Source: Perkinsus chesapeaki (Eukaryota; Perkinsozoa; Perkinsida; Perkinsidae). Taken from it: a stretch of 64,000 nt of DNA. Every line of letters starts with the position of its first letter. Positions within the stretch are counted from its first letter, which is position 1. The DNA is taken from the NCBI GenBank assembly GCA_013115145.1, contig JAAPAO010000112.1, positions 1 to 64,000 on the forward strand, given 5' to 3'. Shown piece by piece: positions 33,934-44,914 of the stretch. The position numbers were made by a program, and so were the translations under genes. A model generated the notes under the pieces. The model searched no databases. It had not been told where the DNA came from and saw only the letters and a program-made list of their open reading frames with translations.

Positions 33934-36652
33934 ATGGTAACTTTGGTGTTCCTATGGCACTTACTAATAGCATGTATAAGCATAAGCGATAAGACGACAA
34001 GTGATTTAATGGAAAGTGCGACTAGACAAGTGTTGGATAGCTATTACTTCATATCAAGGTCTATGCCAATATTACAAAGTATGTGCCATTACTCTGAGTT
34101 ATTCTATGCCAGAGAGCTTACTAATACTATACTTATAATAATATCACAAATCGATAAGTACGACGAATATGACAACATGGTACTGCGACATGAAGGGGGG
34201 CAGGTCCCTATTGGTATAGCCGGAGAGCTAGAGGCAATTCTTAAGGCTGAGTACAATAACATAGAGGAGCTGTTGGATGTTATAGTATCATTTCAAGTAC
34301 ATAAGTTAAATGAACGTATTAAGATGAGACCATGTCATAGTACACCATCTAATATTGATGCAGCAGCATCACTTGTAGTGCCTGAATATGCCTTTACTGA
34401 TTTCATATCAATACCATTGAGATCTATTGTAAGGCCAACTAAGGAATGTTTAGCACTTAGAGCGGTAGAGGATTATACAGGGCCCAGTCCGACAGGTTAC
34501 AGGGATATATCTAGGGCACATTCATTATATATGCCACCAGAACAATTACTACATGACATTTCGCGGCGAGTGAAACTATCAGGTATAGTGATAAGCATGT
34601 TAAGTGGTTATCCTAACGAGAATTATACTACTTCGTTTGATTGGTATGATCCATCAAGACGTGTACATGAGAAGTCTAATAAAGGTGAGAGTAGACATAT
34701 GAATATATATTGTGATACAGATGGTAAGAATACAACATATTGTGGTGTGGTAGAACATTATTATGGTATAGGGTTTAGTGAGACATTTTATAGAGCACGA
34801 ACAGATATTCACACGCAAGTGTTTAAATACACCAGATCAGCCTTTGCTAGTCTTCATCACTTCTCTCCAGACATGCTCTATATTGATCCTCGACTACATA
34901 ACTGTCGATTGCTGCATGATATGGTATTGCATCATCAAGGCATCAAGACACTTTACTTACCATTCGATGCTCTAAGCGGCCCCAACAGTGATGAAGTACC
35001 ACAGTGGACTACTACTTCTGGTATTGGTAACTGGAGTGAGCATTGTAGCCTTAATGGCTTATCACAACAGCTCAGTCAACTTGGTTATATACTCCATCAT
35101 ATAGAGTTTAGTATAGCTGTATTTGTATTGCAAGACCTGTTGGAGCACCAACCAACAACGGACCAAGATACTATGTGGCGAATGGGCTTTTACTGTCATC
35201 CACTAGCACCATACTTTGACCGTCAAGAGCGATCACCTCAAGCCTTAGACCTGTTCAATGTTGATGACTCCAGGCTACCGAGACGTAATCATCTAGCTGA
35301 GTTCCGTTGGCGTGAGAGTGCTGGTATGAGGATGATGCTTGATGAGCAGCATGCACTATGTATTGATGGTTACTGTGAATGTATACCACCAATGAGAGGA
35401 CAACTGTGTGATATACGTGACGGAGATGTCACCAACATGACTATACATTATCTTACAAGCAATACGACAAGACACATTAATGACTTGTCTTTGGCGTTGA
35501 TGCTGCTCTGGGAACGGTTTAATTATGCATTTGATCATCCTGTTATCATATTCTATGATACCCCTTTAACTAGAGTTCAACGTACCTCTCTTAAAGAATC
35601 ATCAATAAATAGAATATGGTTTGCCCCACAGAGATACAAAGGCTTTCACGGCCTTCTTGATAGCAGCAGCAGCAGCGGGAGGAGTGGTCCATACAATAGG
35701 CCATATGATGATCCTTTGTCGATAAGCTCTAAACTGGCTGTCCATCCGAGGCCAATGGGTTATAGGCAAGTATGCCTCTTTGAATCAGGGCCAGTATTCC
35801 TACACCCATCACTCACCATATCACGATTTACCATGCGCCTTGATACCGATCAATACTTTCCTATTGATGCATCTCATGCTGATCCAGTCAAGGGAATGCT
35901 TTCTAAAGGATATCATTTCCTATTCTCGCAAGTTATACATGTTGCTGGAGGACGAGTTAACCATTTAGACGCCATTATTACTCTCTATAACGAGGCGTTC
36001 GGCCATAAAGTCCGAGATACTGCTTTCCTACAGGATGTGATGGCGAATGCAAAGGAAGATGGCATGCTAATGACAGCCAATCATCCACCATATGTATTCG
36101 ATCTGGAATTCTTTGCCGGTCAAGAGTATCAACATTGGTTCAAGTTCGTATCATCCTTCGATGGCTTCCTCAACCTTGGATGGTTAGGTAATGGTGTATT
36201 CACCGCAGGTGTGGCCTTACATGCTGGTGATAGAACAGGAGTGAGTCGGGGGAGAGTCTCCGTGGCAAGCCCATGAGAACTCCATGTCAGATTTTCTCCA
36301 TTCCTACCGCCCACCAAGAGCAATGTATGTGCCAACGAGATCTTCTAGGTGACAGCGTGTCACATCCAGATGAACAGTATGGTTGTGTAGCTATTCGAAA
36401 GGATGATTTGACTTTCTCTTACAACTTTCATGGTCGAGGTATAACTCTGGTGTGCCTGCTGTGTTATCCTCTATGTTAGGTCCTGCCTTGTGGGAATGCT
36501 GGCCAGAATCAGACATCCTTCATTCAAAGGAACGGTATGGCCTACGTTGTGATATATTTGATAAGACTGAGCATGGTATACCACGATGGTGGTGTCAAAT
36601 GGAAGATGATAACTTCGTACCAGTTTCAAAAATACGACATTTCAATTCATAA
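33934..36652 (+). CDS. Secretory-pathway protein with GT15-like glycosyltransferase domain
   Basis: The first exon (769 codons) is followed by introns at 36241-36290 and 36439-36479, which both keep frame; ignoring them gives a false stop at 36276. The N-terminus (LVFLWHLLIACIS) is a signal peptide or anchor. The N-terminal half (to about residue 470) has no family I recognise. Near residue 475 a short EGF-like piece (CIDGYCECIPPMRGQLCD) occurs. The C-terminal half resembles the KRE2/MNT1 alpha-1,2-mannosyltransferases (GT15): PVIIFYDTPL, GYRQVCLFESGPVFLHP, RFTMRLDTDQYFPID with the metal-binding DxD-like LDTD, FLNLGWLGNG and PRWWCQMEDD. These enzymes use GDP-mannose in the Golgi lumen. Membership in GT15 is my inference; the sugar is unknown. 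Confidence 0.72.
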
Positions 36653-36926
36653 CATTATTATCATAAAGAGTTTAGTTTAGCAGTTACCGAAAATGCATCA
36701 TCCAGGCGATCTGGATTGAATATATAACACAAGGACTACTTCTAATAGACTAAGTAACAAAATACACGGCATTCACCGTCCAGGCTTCTTCAATGAAAAT
36801 GATATGCTCGGCCCGGCATGAGTCTTTGGACGGCCAGTAGTTCGCGCAGCGGACGCTTGCTTGGGTGACTGGCCTTCTTGCAATCGCCTAAACAACAACG
36901 ATAATAATATCTAACAGAAGTTATCG

Positions 36927-38018
36927 TCACTTTTCCCTCTCCTGTGCTCTCCTTTGAAGCTCTTGGAGTTTCTTCTCTCTCTGAGAGTCAATTAACGTGT
37001 TTACTTGCTAACTCTAGCCTACCCTCCGTGCTTCTGCCTCGGAGTCTTTCGATGCCTTCGGAGCTCTGAAAAGCCCGTGTCTGCAAGAGCGATGAATTGC
37101 CGCCTACAATTTGCAGCCTTCATGGTCTTTGATGTCTTTCTGAAGAGCCGCTGTTTTACTCTCTTCTAACTTCCGATCGAAATCCTTTTTAATCAATACT
37201 TTCTCACTCTCCACTTCTTGCAACTGAGAACAGCCCCGATGTAAAACGCGCGCTTCCGAGTCCCGTCTAGCATCCGTTTTGCGGAGTATATATCAGCCAG
37301 TGGCTGACAGCCACTGCTTCCGATGGTTCGTCTTTTCTCTTACCATTTTAGCATGTGCTTTTACCCGGAGTTCCTCTACTGCCTTGCTAACTTCTTTTTG
37401 ATATTCTGCATCCTTCAGACCATCCCTGATTCTTTTATCGATCTCATCTTCCAGCCTTATAGATGACAACAATGCCCATCCCTTCTTGAATGGCATCCTA
37501 CCTTCTCTTCACTTTCCGTTCAAACCTATCGTCCCTATTTTCCCTACTAACTGAAATACTCAGCAAACTACCATCATTTAATACAATACCGCATTCGTTA
37601 CCAGGCACCTGCCCTGAGCCGCTGCTGTTGAACAAACGTTGGCGTTTCCTTGTCATCTTGTCACCCTCCGCGCCGTCACTGCTGCCGTCCTTTTCCCGGC
37701 TGAAAGAACCTTGACAACAGTTCATACTGTTCTTATTGAATACTTGTGATTGCGCCTTTCTCTTGATGAATCCCTCTCTGAATCTTGAGGCATTAAATTT
37801 GCCAACTTGTAGTGGTGGGATGAAACTATCGTCAACACAAGTAACTCAAAAGTGACAGAAACAACACCACCGCCAGTATAATTAATATCAACATATCATT
37901 CACGTTGTAGGATATCCCTTTCCCTATCTAATCGTAGTATTCGATGAGCTAATAGACTGGCTTGAGGGTATAAATGAAGTCCTAATACTTGACGATGGTT
38001 ATCATCTGAGTTACCCAT
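36927..38018 (-). CDS. Basic coiled-coil protein, unknown
   Basis: Exons on the minus strand start at MGNSDDNHRQVLGLHLYP (38018). An intron (about 37835-37908) joins TCVDDSFIPPLQVGKFNASRFREGF. The next exon is Ser/Lys-rich (KMTRKRQRLF) and splices near 37452-37497 to a long charged helix (LEDEIDKRIRDGLKDAEY...). Further exons (EVESEKVLIKKDFDRKLEE, and REKKLQELQRRAQEREK) continue heptad-like Glu/Lys/Leu sequence to a stop at 36927. Frames and splice sites fit up to about 37295; the last exons are less sure. No family is recognised. The composition suggests a scaffold or cytoskeletal protein. Confidence 0.5.
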
Positions 38019-38560
38019 GCAAAGCTGATAGATAGACTACTTACTGAAATCTATTATAAGAACATCTTCATCACGATTAAAGCTTTCCGGTAGTTTCGAT
38101 GCTGGAGGGCAGTATTATCCATACTAGTGGCTCTGTTGTTACACTCGTCTCCTTCCACTTTATTCGCATCTTCTTCTTGTTGCTGTTTCCTTTTACCATC
38201 CTTAACTTCATCCAAAGTGGTATACTTGAATTCTAATCCAACATTGTGGTATTTAAAGGACGGTAAAAACCTCTGTATGAAGTCACTGAAGAGCAGAGGC
38301 CTTTACAGACGGCGAAGGAGGACGACAGTTGCTCACTCAGCGACACGACAGGATGTTCTAGCACGCAGCTCGAGCAGTTTGATGGACCGAAATCCGAACT
38401 CGGTGGCGAGAATAACTCGTTCGAGCCGACGGGCCGACATTTATAAAAACCTTACAGGAGCATCGAGTGCATTCGAACGGCGACGGGCAGATATGACTGA
38501 TAGCGAAATTAATAACTCGGAAAGGATTATGAGGTCAGAAACGAAGGGATCGCACATGCA
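38019..38560. other. Region without an assignable gene
   Basis: A plus-strand frame of 147 codons (38127-38570) is open here and Arg-rich in its second half, but it starts with Ser/Cys low complexity, shows no domain and has no splice context. It may be a small gene or chance. The region probably holds the 5' flank of the minus-strand coiled-coil gene. Confidence 0.3.
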
Positions 38561-38749
38561 CACGATTTAGAAAAATCGGTAACCGTCATCAGTGGAGTCG
38601 TTAACCAACCGTAACCAAAGGAATGGTGCCACACAGAAGGGATTATTGCGGAATATCCAAGCATATGCCACAGAATGGAATGCACACATTGCGGTTGATG
38701 TGAAGAGCATTGCTTTCGGGTCATGATAATACCAATACCTGAGCGCATG

Positions 38750-40190
38750 AATTCAATAAGTTGCTGTTTAATACTATTATCACATTTGTATTATATGTTC
38801 CTCAAATCTATGCAACAGCTCAGCCATCCAGATACCACGAATAGCTCTAAACTGTCATGAACAGTTACACTTCCATTGAAGGAGGAGGGAGTATGATACT
38901 TACCGCGGTTCCAAAGAACATCTCTAGATTTCGCATCTTCAGACTTCTTATCATAAACAGAGTACGTATTGCTGCATAAGATGCAGTCCCTGATGATGAT
39001 GATGCAATGTCATGTCCGCCAGCTACTACCATCACTTCCTCCCTCTACCTGATGTTATAACCTCGAATGTTCGATAGTCCAGTTTCCGTTCCAACGGTGC
39101 TGATTCCCTCAGCTGTCTCCTTGGCACCTTTACCATTAGATCGGGCCTAATAATACAGCAGCAGCAGTAGCTCCAGCGAGTGGAGGCCTCACTGATCCTT
39201 AACAGCTTGATTTATCAACCTTGCACATTTGTGGAGGGTATCATGAGTCTCACAGCCTAACAGCAATAACTGTTGTGTTAAAGATGTCATTATCCAATAG
39301 AGGTTGGATTATTACTGTACATTTTAGACTTAAGTGGGTTCATACTGTCATAAGGGACATATTTACCACCGGTTTCGATGAACTGCCGAACTTCTGGTAT
39401 TGTTGCCGCCTAACCATTAAAGGGTAGTAATAAAAGTTCTAGGCTAGTAGTGCGCGATCAGATGGAAGTATGGTAATGATACAGTGAGGTAATGTATTAA
39501 GTGATAATGTAGAGAGGGAATGTATTATACTAATCACATTGACCAACAATATTATTTCTACAACTAAAATAGCTCTTATACCACTCCCTTACCTTCCCCT
39601 TACCTCTCTAGCATTATCCTTATTCTGCAATAGTTTATATAATATATATGCCTTATACCTATAACACTCTTAATACCAGCCATACAGTGACAACAACAAC
39701 AACTTACTCTTGAAATGTTAAATATCGTTCCCATTGTTCTTTGTTAGTTGTTACCAGCCTCTCCATCAGTTGTCTCGGGACCACCCTATCCTCTGGCTCT
39801 ACAGCGAATAGGACATCCATGGCTACTCGTAGTTGTGTCTCTGAGGGCTTCCATCGTAACAGTTACTGAACCGAAGTGCTACCAAAATGTCCGATAGCCT
39901 TTATCCGTAAACCTTCCTCTGGCGGTGCTACTAGATCAGCAACAACAGGCAAAAGGGCCTGTGGAACAGCAGCAGCATCAGTACCCTTATAACATGTCTT
40001 ATAACTACATCAAAGCCATACTGTTGTACTATATCACGGACAGCTGCCCGACGTTGAGTAACGTATTCGAGATCGACTAGGGCTGAGGCTCTAGAGAAGA
40101 GTGGTGGTAGGAGGAGTTGATTGATAGGGTAGGTGCGGTAATTACCTCTCGGCATCCAATAGTAAAGGATCTTCACCATCTACTGGGGAC
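38750..40190 (-). CDS. Multi-exon gene fragments, helical, unknown
   Basis: The minus strand holds consecutive exon-like pieces with GT-AG borders. The 5'-most is SWKEAIKSLSPVDGEDPLLL (about 40200-40145). After a 55-nt intron comes LVDLEYVTQRRAAVRDIVQQ; then ALLPVVADLVAPPEEGLRIK; then a piece with LRVAMDVLFAVEPEDRVVPR and REQW-like helices (about 39850-39715). Others are ATIPEVRQFIETGGKYV (near 39400), ARLINQAVKDQ (near 39210) and ASYAAIRTLFMIRSLKMRNL (near 38960). They look alpha-helical, perhaps HEAT- or ARM-like, but I cannot assemble a full frame or name a family. Limits are approximate. Confidence 0.35.
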
Positions 40191-40235
40191 AGCGATTTTA
40201 TTGCTTCCTTCCAACTAAGATGATGAATCGATATG

Positions 40236-40624
40236 TTAAGTAAAGGTAAATTCATACTCTCCTCCTTTAACAAATTGTGGTACTAAATACGGTCCCATAT
40301 GAGCCCAACCTCGCCATCCTAGCAACTGATGTGGTTTCCAATCCATAGCCCATGGTATCAATAAGGCAAACCATATAACAGCACCTACAACAATAGTGTT
40401 AGTCATTATATTTAACGGCAAGGCGGACTGGGAAGTCCGATAATAATTATATTCTCTCCAAAGGTTCGCTTGCCAAACCATCCATATACCGATGGTTTGT
40501 ACTTCATTATAGCCTTTGTCATTACCCCAGCAATACCTAATAACCTACTCGTCTTCTCACAAAACGTTCATGCTGCGGCTTTCTTACGTTGACTAGAAGT
40601 ATCCAATATCTTTGCCTTCTGCAT
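40236..40624 (-). CDS. Small single-helix membrane protein, unknown
   Basis: Three exons on the minus strand join to about 100 residues: MQKAKILDTSSQR, then (after a canonical GTAAGA intron) IAGVMTKAIMKYKPSVYGWF with a short basic/aromatic stretch, then AVIWFALLIPWAMDWKPHQLLGW containing one hydrophobic helix. The protein ends VKGGEYEFTFT at 40236. The size, basic N-terminus and Trp-rich helix are like accessory subunits of mitochondrial inner-membrane complexes, but this is a guess. The second splice junction, near 40410-40440, is the weakest point. Confidence 0.4.
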
Positions 40625-41281
40625 CTTAGTGGCATGTAACCCTGTGGGCCGGTATCGTACTTTAACGTTTAGATGCCATGTTCGTAGAGGATGGGTGAAG
40701 AGTTCGGGATTCATGGCTCAAATGGACTTCATAAGGGAATACACCAACTTCCCCACCCCACACCTTTTACAAATTGCAAGCTTATCGATTTTATTATTTA
40801 GCTGTACGAAGGGGCTATTCTGTACCACGGCCTCTGATGGCCACCTCGAAATCTCGGTGAAATCATTCTTTCTGGAGCATCCAGGCAGCAGATGCCGGCC
40901 TTTTAAAATATCTTTTTGATAATGCCATGTTTCGTCTCCTTTCCTTGCCTCCTATATATTACTCTAAGCACACGACTATTATGGCTCTCCCGAATACCCA
41001 TCGGCCACCTTACACACGTACTTCACTGCACAACTACCACACACTTTCCGACGCATGCGTGCGAATATACTGTGTAACATGTCCCCAAACGAGCACGTTT
41101 CATGCTTAACATAAAACTTACTATACCTATGTACCAATAACGCAAGATGGGGCAGCATATATGGAGTAAATTGTACGTAAGAGGGTTATTCATGTGATAA
41201 TGTTAATGGTATGATTAATTCTTCATATATTATATTATTGGCTCATACCAGACTAATAATCCAACACTACACAGCAACTAC
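40625..41281. other. Intergenic
   Basis: About 650 nt upstream of the small minus-strand gene and downstream of the gene at 41282-42470. A plus-strand frame of 96 codons (40629-40919) is open but shows no family or splice support. I see nothing else. Confidence 0.35.
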
Positions 41282-42470
41282 TCACACTTCAGGCTCCTCT
41301 CCATCGAAAAACCAATTGGGAGAATAACGAATTGCCAAATGCCGAGCTTGTGTATAAAATGCATGGATTTGGATACAATCAGCAACACCCTCAATGTTTT
41401 GCATGACCCTGGAAGTTATATGAACAGTGCCATCTCTGTCTATTAGGGAGTCCAGTGGTTCGGTTTCCTTCTCTATCTGACACCTTCTATCGTCCAGCTC
41501 ACGGCCTCTATTGTCACATAAGGAGTAGAAAAAGCGACCTTCATCACGCGGACTTCCACACAGAAGCATCAGATTTGGCTTCAGCATCGTATATTCGATA
41601 GGACTACCGTTCAGCACAGTCAAATGGTAGCTTGCTTAGGGTTATTGTCTCAACCTTTCTCCCATAATGATGATGATGATGATATTGCACACGAATATTA
41701 TGGATACACCATGCTTCATGAGGGTTGCAGTAGGTCATAGACACTAAATGCTCAGTTTTACTGGTGCCCTCTCATACGATCAATGATGGAGAGCAATATA
41801 GAGTAGATTCTCGGAATTGTATAATAACCTCGCTCTTAGCCACTGTAGCTTTTGAACTGATGTCGGCAGGAAAGTACAGAATGCAATAGATTCCATCATC
41901 ATTATTGACGTTATTGGCAGGGATGTTATTGGCTCCATCTGTCGGATTCCAAACCACAGGTAGATATACTTTACCTCCTATACATGATAATAGTTCGCGA
42001 GGGGCGTAGCAATCTGTGACGGAAGATAGATAGCCTTCAATGCGGACTGAGCGGGACACAGGATTGGCCTCATCTGCGAGTAAATACATATTTTCAATAT
42101 GTGCTGTTGTAGCTGGTGAGAATATGGGTAACAAGTTAAGTACATTTTCAGTTATATAAGCAGCAAAGAGCTTCCCGTGCCTCACAATCATGAATGAAAT
42201 ACTCTCCAAGATAACTGTATTAGATGGGCAGTTAAGGGTTAGCTCCCTCGAGGACTTGCCGAGGAATGCCGAGATGGTCCTCCCAACATCGTTTAGGAAC
42301 CTCGCGCTGTCTGAATGTCGACGAAATGAATATCTCACAGCTTCAGTTTCGAGTGCCACTGTAGAACAGAGGAATGTATCCAGCATGGTATTAAGGGGGA
42401 TTAATAAGTATATCGACGAACAGCTGCAAAGCGAATAACAGCTTACAAAATCCCCCTTCGGCTCTTTCAT
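41282..42470 (-). CDS. Unknown protein in two exon blocks, possible signal anchor
   Basis: The minus strand has a 232-codon frame (42470-41772) and a second frame (about 41630-41282) that probably belong together across an intron, although I could not fix its borders. The first block has a hydrophobic Cys/Ser-rich stretch near residues 9-30 (YSLCSCSSIYLLIPL), then a folded-looking domain with SRELTLNCPSNTVILESISF, GKLFAAYITENVLNL and KVYLPVVWNPTDG. The second has LMLLCGSPRDEGRFF and ends WFFDGEEPEV. I recognise no family. The alternation of beta-like strands suggests a globular domain. Confidence 0.4.
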
Positions 42471-43160
42471 CCAAAGTAAAAGATTCCTTGCACATCTATT
42501 ATAGCTCGCTCGAGTTTGTGTAACGATAAAACCCGAGTACGGTCGAGCCTACTACTGCGGGGAGCTGCGGCGAAGAACGGTGGGGGAACCGGGCCGTTTA
42601 TAAGGACATGCCGCAAATAACAATTTTGTAGAAACGTCCGATGAAGGATTATTATTTGTTAGAACGAGCAGCAGAGCAACCACATGAAAATCCTTGACCT
42701 TACGTCCATATAAGTTATCTACCCACTTACCTAGTTACCTGTTGGATGCCAGCAGCTAAACAGGAATATTCCACATCCGACAGCCTATCGATCTAACGAT
42801 TTGCGCATGCGTGCCATGGTCGAGTCGCACGCGTGCGCAAGCGCAATAAACATCAAGGAAAAAGCATCGGTAGTCTGGCTTCTACGGATATCAATATGTC
42901 CGACCCTTCGCGAACTTCTGATGGACACATCAGCAGGAAAGGTAAGTTTCACCTTATTCACTTCCCTTGTCTCTATATAACACGTCACTCTAACTAATAT
43001 ATGCGGGTATATCGTGGAGAAATACGCTTTCTAAACATCAAAGTCCAATGTACCAAACACGGGAAATGCGATTACACCTGCACTCCAGCTGCTGCAACAA
43101 CAATTACCGTAGATATTCAGTGTAACGATAACGATATAACTCCCGATCTCTTTAGCCGGA
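42471..43160. promoter_or_regulatory. Divergent intergenic region
   Basis: About 690 nt between a minus-strand gene ending its 5' side at 42470 and a plus-strand gene starting at 43161. Only short chance frames are seen. It probably holds both promoters. Confidence 0.35.
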
Positions 43161-44829
43161 ATGTCAGAAAATGATGCCAAAGAGCTCGAAAGCGAGCATA
43201 CCATTTCTTCACCAACTCATTCACGACCGCCGAACCGACGTGGAACACCGAGAGTTCGAAAACTGCTATGTAACAGGAATACCGATGGTTCCAAGGTGGA
43301 TTCAGTGCACGCACCGCAGAAGAGCAAAGGGTTATCCTGTCAGTTACCTTCTTCAAAACCTGACGTTGATCATTTGATCAGAGAGGCCAGTATAAGGCAA
43401 AAGAGCAGGTGAGGGTCTCCAGTTAGGCTCTTGCTAATGGGCCAGAATTGAGACATAATGGTTTCGTATTTAGGGCGAAAGCACTCTTCGATTACGATCG
43501 CTCTACTGGAATGGATATGCTGGATTTCGCAGAACTTATGAGTAAAAATGAATCCCTCCATAGGCCTTATCCGCCTACATTCCACACAGACACGCCGATT
43601 ATACCTAATCCCGATGTTGAGATAGCTGAGCTACGCAGTCAATTGGAGGACTCACAAAGAGTAACTAACGTGCCACCTGACCCGGTTAAACTCAAACTTG
43701 TTAGGAAAGATGCAGGCTGACTTCGGAACTCACAAAACTTCGAATTCTTCACAAGAAAACAGAGCAGTTGTTGCAAGAGACTGTTTTATCAAAAGAGCGT
43801 GAAACCATAGCGCTGTAAGGCTAATAAGCCCTACGGATAAGTAATGAGTCATAGGTCAGCATCAGTGAAGCAACTGAAGGGGAGGCTGTCCAGTCAGCAA
43901 GACAGCGTTACAAGCCTTGAACAGCAATTGGAAGTTGCATTGCAAAATGAGGAAATCCTTCGCATCGAACATGATAACCTAAAAGTACATCGCAATCTGA
44001 CCGGTTGGAGGGGAGTGTTTTAGAGTGACCTCGACGAAGCAGAATTACAGATCGAAGGGCTGATGAAAGCAAGACATAAACTTCTACAGTCTCAATCCAC
44101 ACATGAAATGGTTATGAACACATTACTCGTAGTGTATCTTGAGGCTATGCAGCGAACAGAGGTAGAACCTCGTTTAATCTCACTCATACGAATACAGCTC
44201 CTCAGCGTAAAGTTGGTGTGGTACCTGATGCGACGAAGCCAAACGAGCTCTCCGATGCTAGTTTGATTCCAGGGGAGTTAAGTGAATTCCTGAAGCCCGG
44301 TGCCTCTTCGAAGCGAGCCCTAGCCGAGGCCAATGCCGCCATCGAAATGAAAATTAGAACGATGGAAGAGTGAGGAGCGGAGTACTCCTGTACATATAGT
44401 TGATGCATTGTGCAGGTCTCACCTCGAGGAGATGGAGGAAATTTTAGCTGGAAATGAAATAACACTGAGCAAGCTGCAAAGCCAGCTTGAAGAGGAGATC
44501 ATCAGTAGGCCCCTACGACGAGAGTCAATTTATCGAGGGAGGCTGTAGATAATACTAGAGAATTAGAGATAAGGAGATGCAACGAATTGGAGGAACAGAA
44601 AGTGTCATTTAGCAGAGAGATTGATATGCTATCTCAGAAGCTTGGGCAGGTCCAGGAAAGAAATAAGTAATCTTGCCTTGTGGGGGAAGCATCCTCCGTA
44701 AATACTTTATATCTCAGAGCCCTCTGTCAACAGCTAACACACTTTAAAGAGATAGATTCAATTTACCGAAGTCGTACTGACTTTAATGGTATGTTTATAG
44801 CCATTGTGAAGAATGAAGTAGGCTCGTAA
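43161..44829 (+). CDS. Coiled-coil protein, N-terminal part of a long gene
   Basis: The start MSENDAKELESEHTISS leads into a Ser/Pro/Lys-rich head. A 44-nt intron after RQKS (donor gtgagg at about 43409) joins RHNGFVFRAKALFDYDRSTG with correct phase. From about 43610 exons give long heptad sequence: IAELRSQLEDSQR, LTSELTKLRILHKKTEQLLQ, VKQLKGRLSSQQDSVTSLEQ, SDLDEAELQIEGLMKARHKL, EITLSKLQSQLEEEI and REIDMLSQKLGQVQERNK, separated by introns at about 43816, 43980, 44127 and 44370. A coiled coil of over 350 residues is thus likely. It could be a cytoskeletal or basal-body protein, but no family-specific motif is visible. Confidence 0.55.
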
Positions 44830-44914
44830 TGACACGAACGTGAGAGCGGCTGCTGCTTGCAGGACTATACCCCAACATGGTTCATTAACTACTTAGCGGT
44901 TGCACTTGGACAAG

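Noticed and set aside
38127-38570. Plus-strand frame of 147 codons, Arg-rich
   Set aside because: No conserved domain, no splice context and low-complexity start; mentioned only as a possible small gene.
42190-42438. Plus-strand frame of 82 codons
   Set aside because: It mirrors the minus-strand gene at 41282-42470 and lacks any domain.
43080-43120. Possible spliced-leader-like sequence (accgtag)
   Set aside because: Only seven bases match; the rest of the dinoflagellate leader is absent here and at other ccgtag sites.
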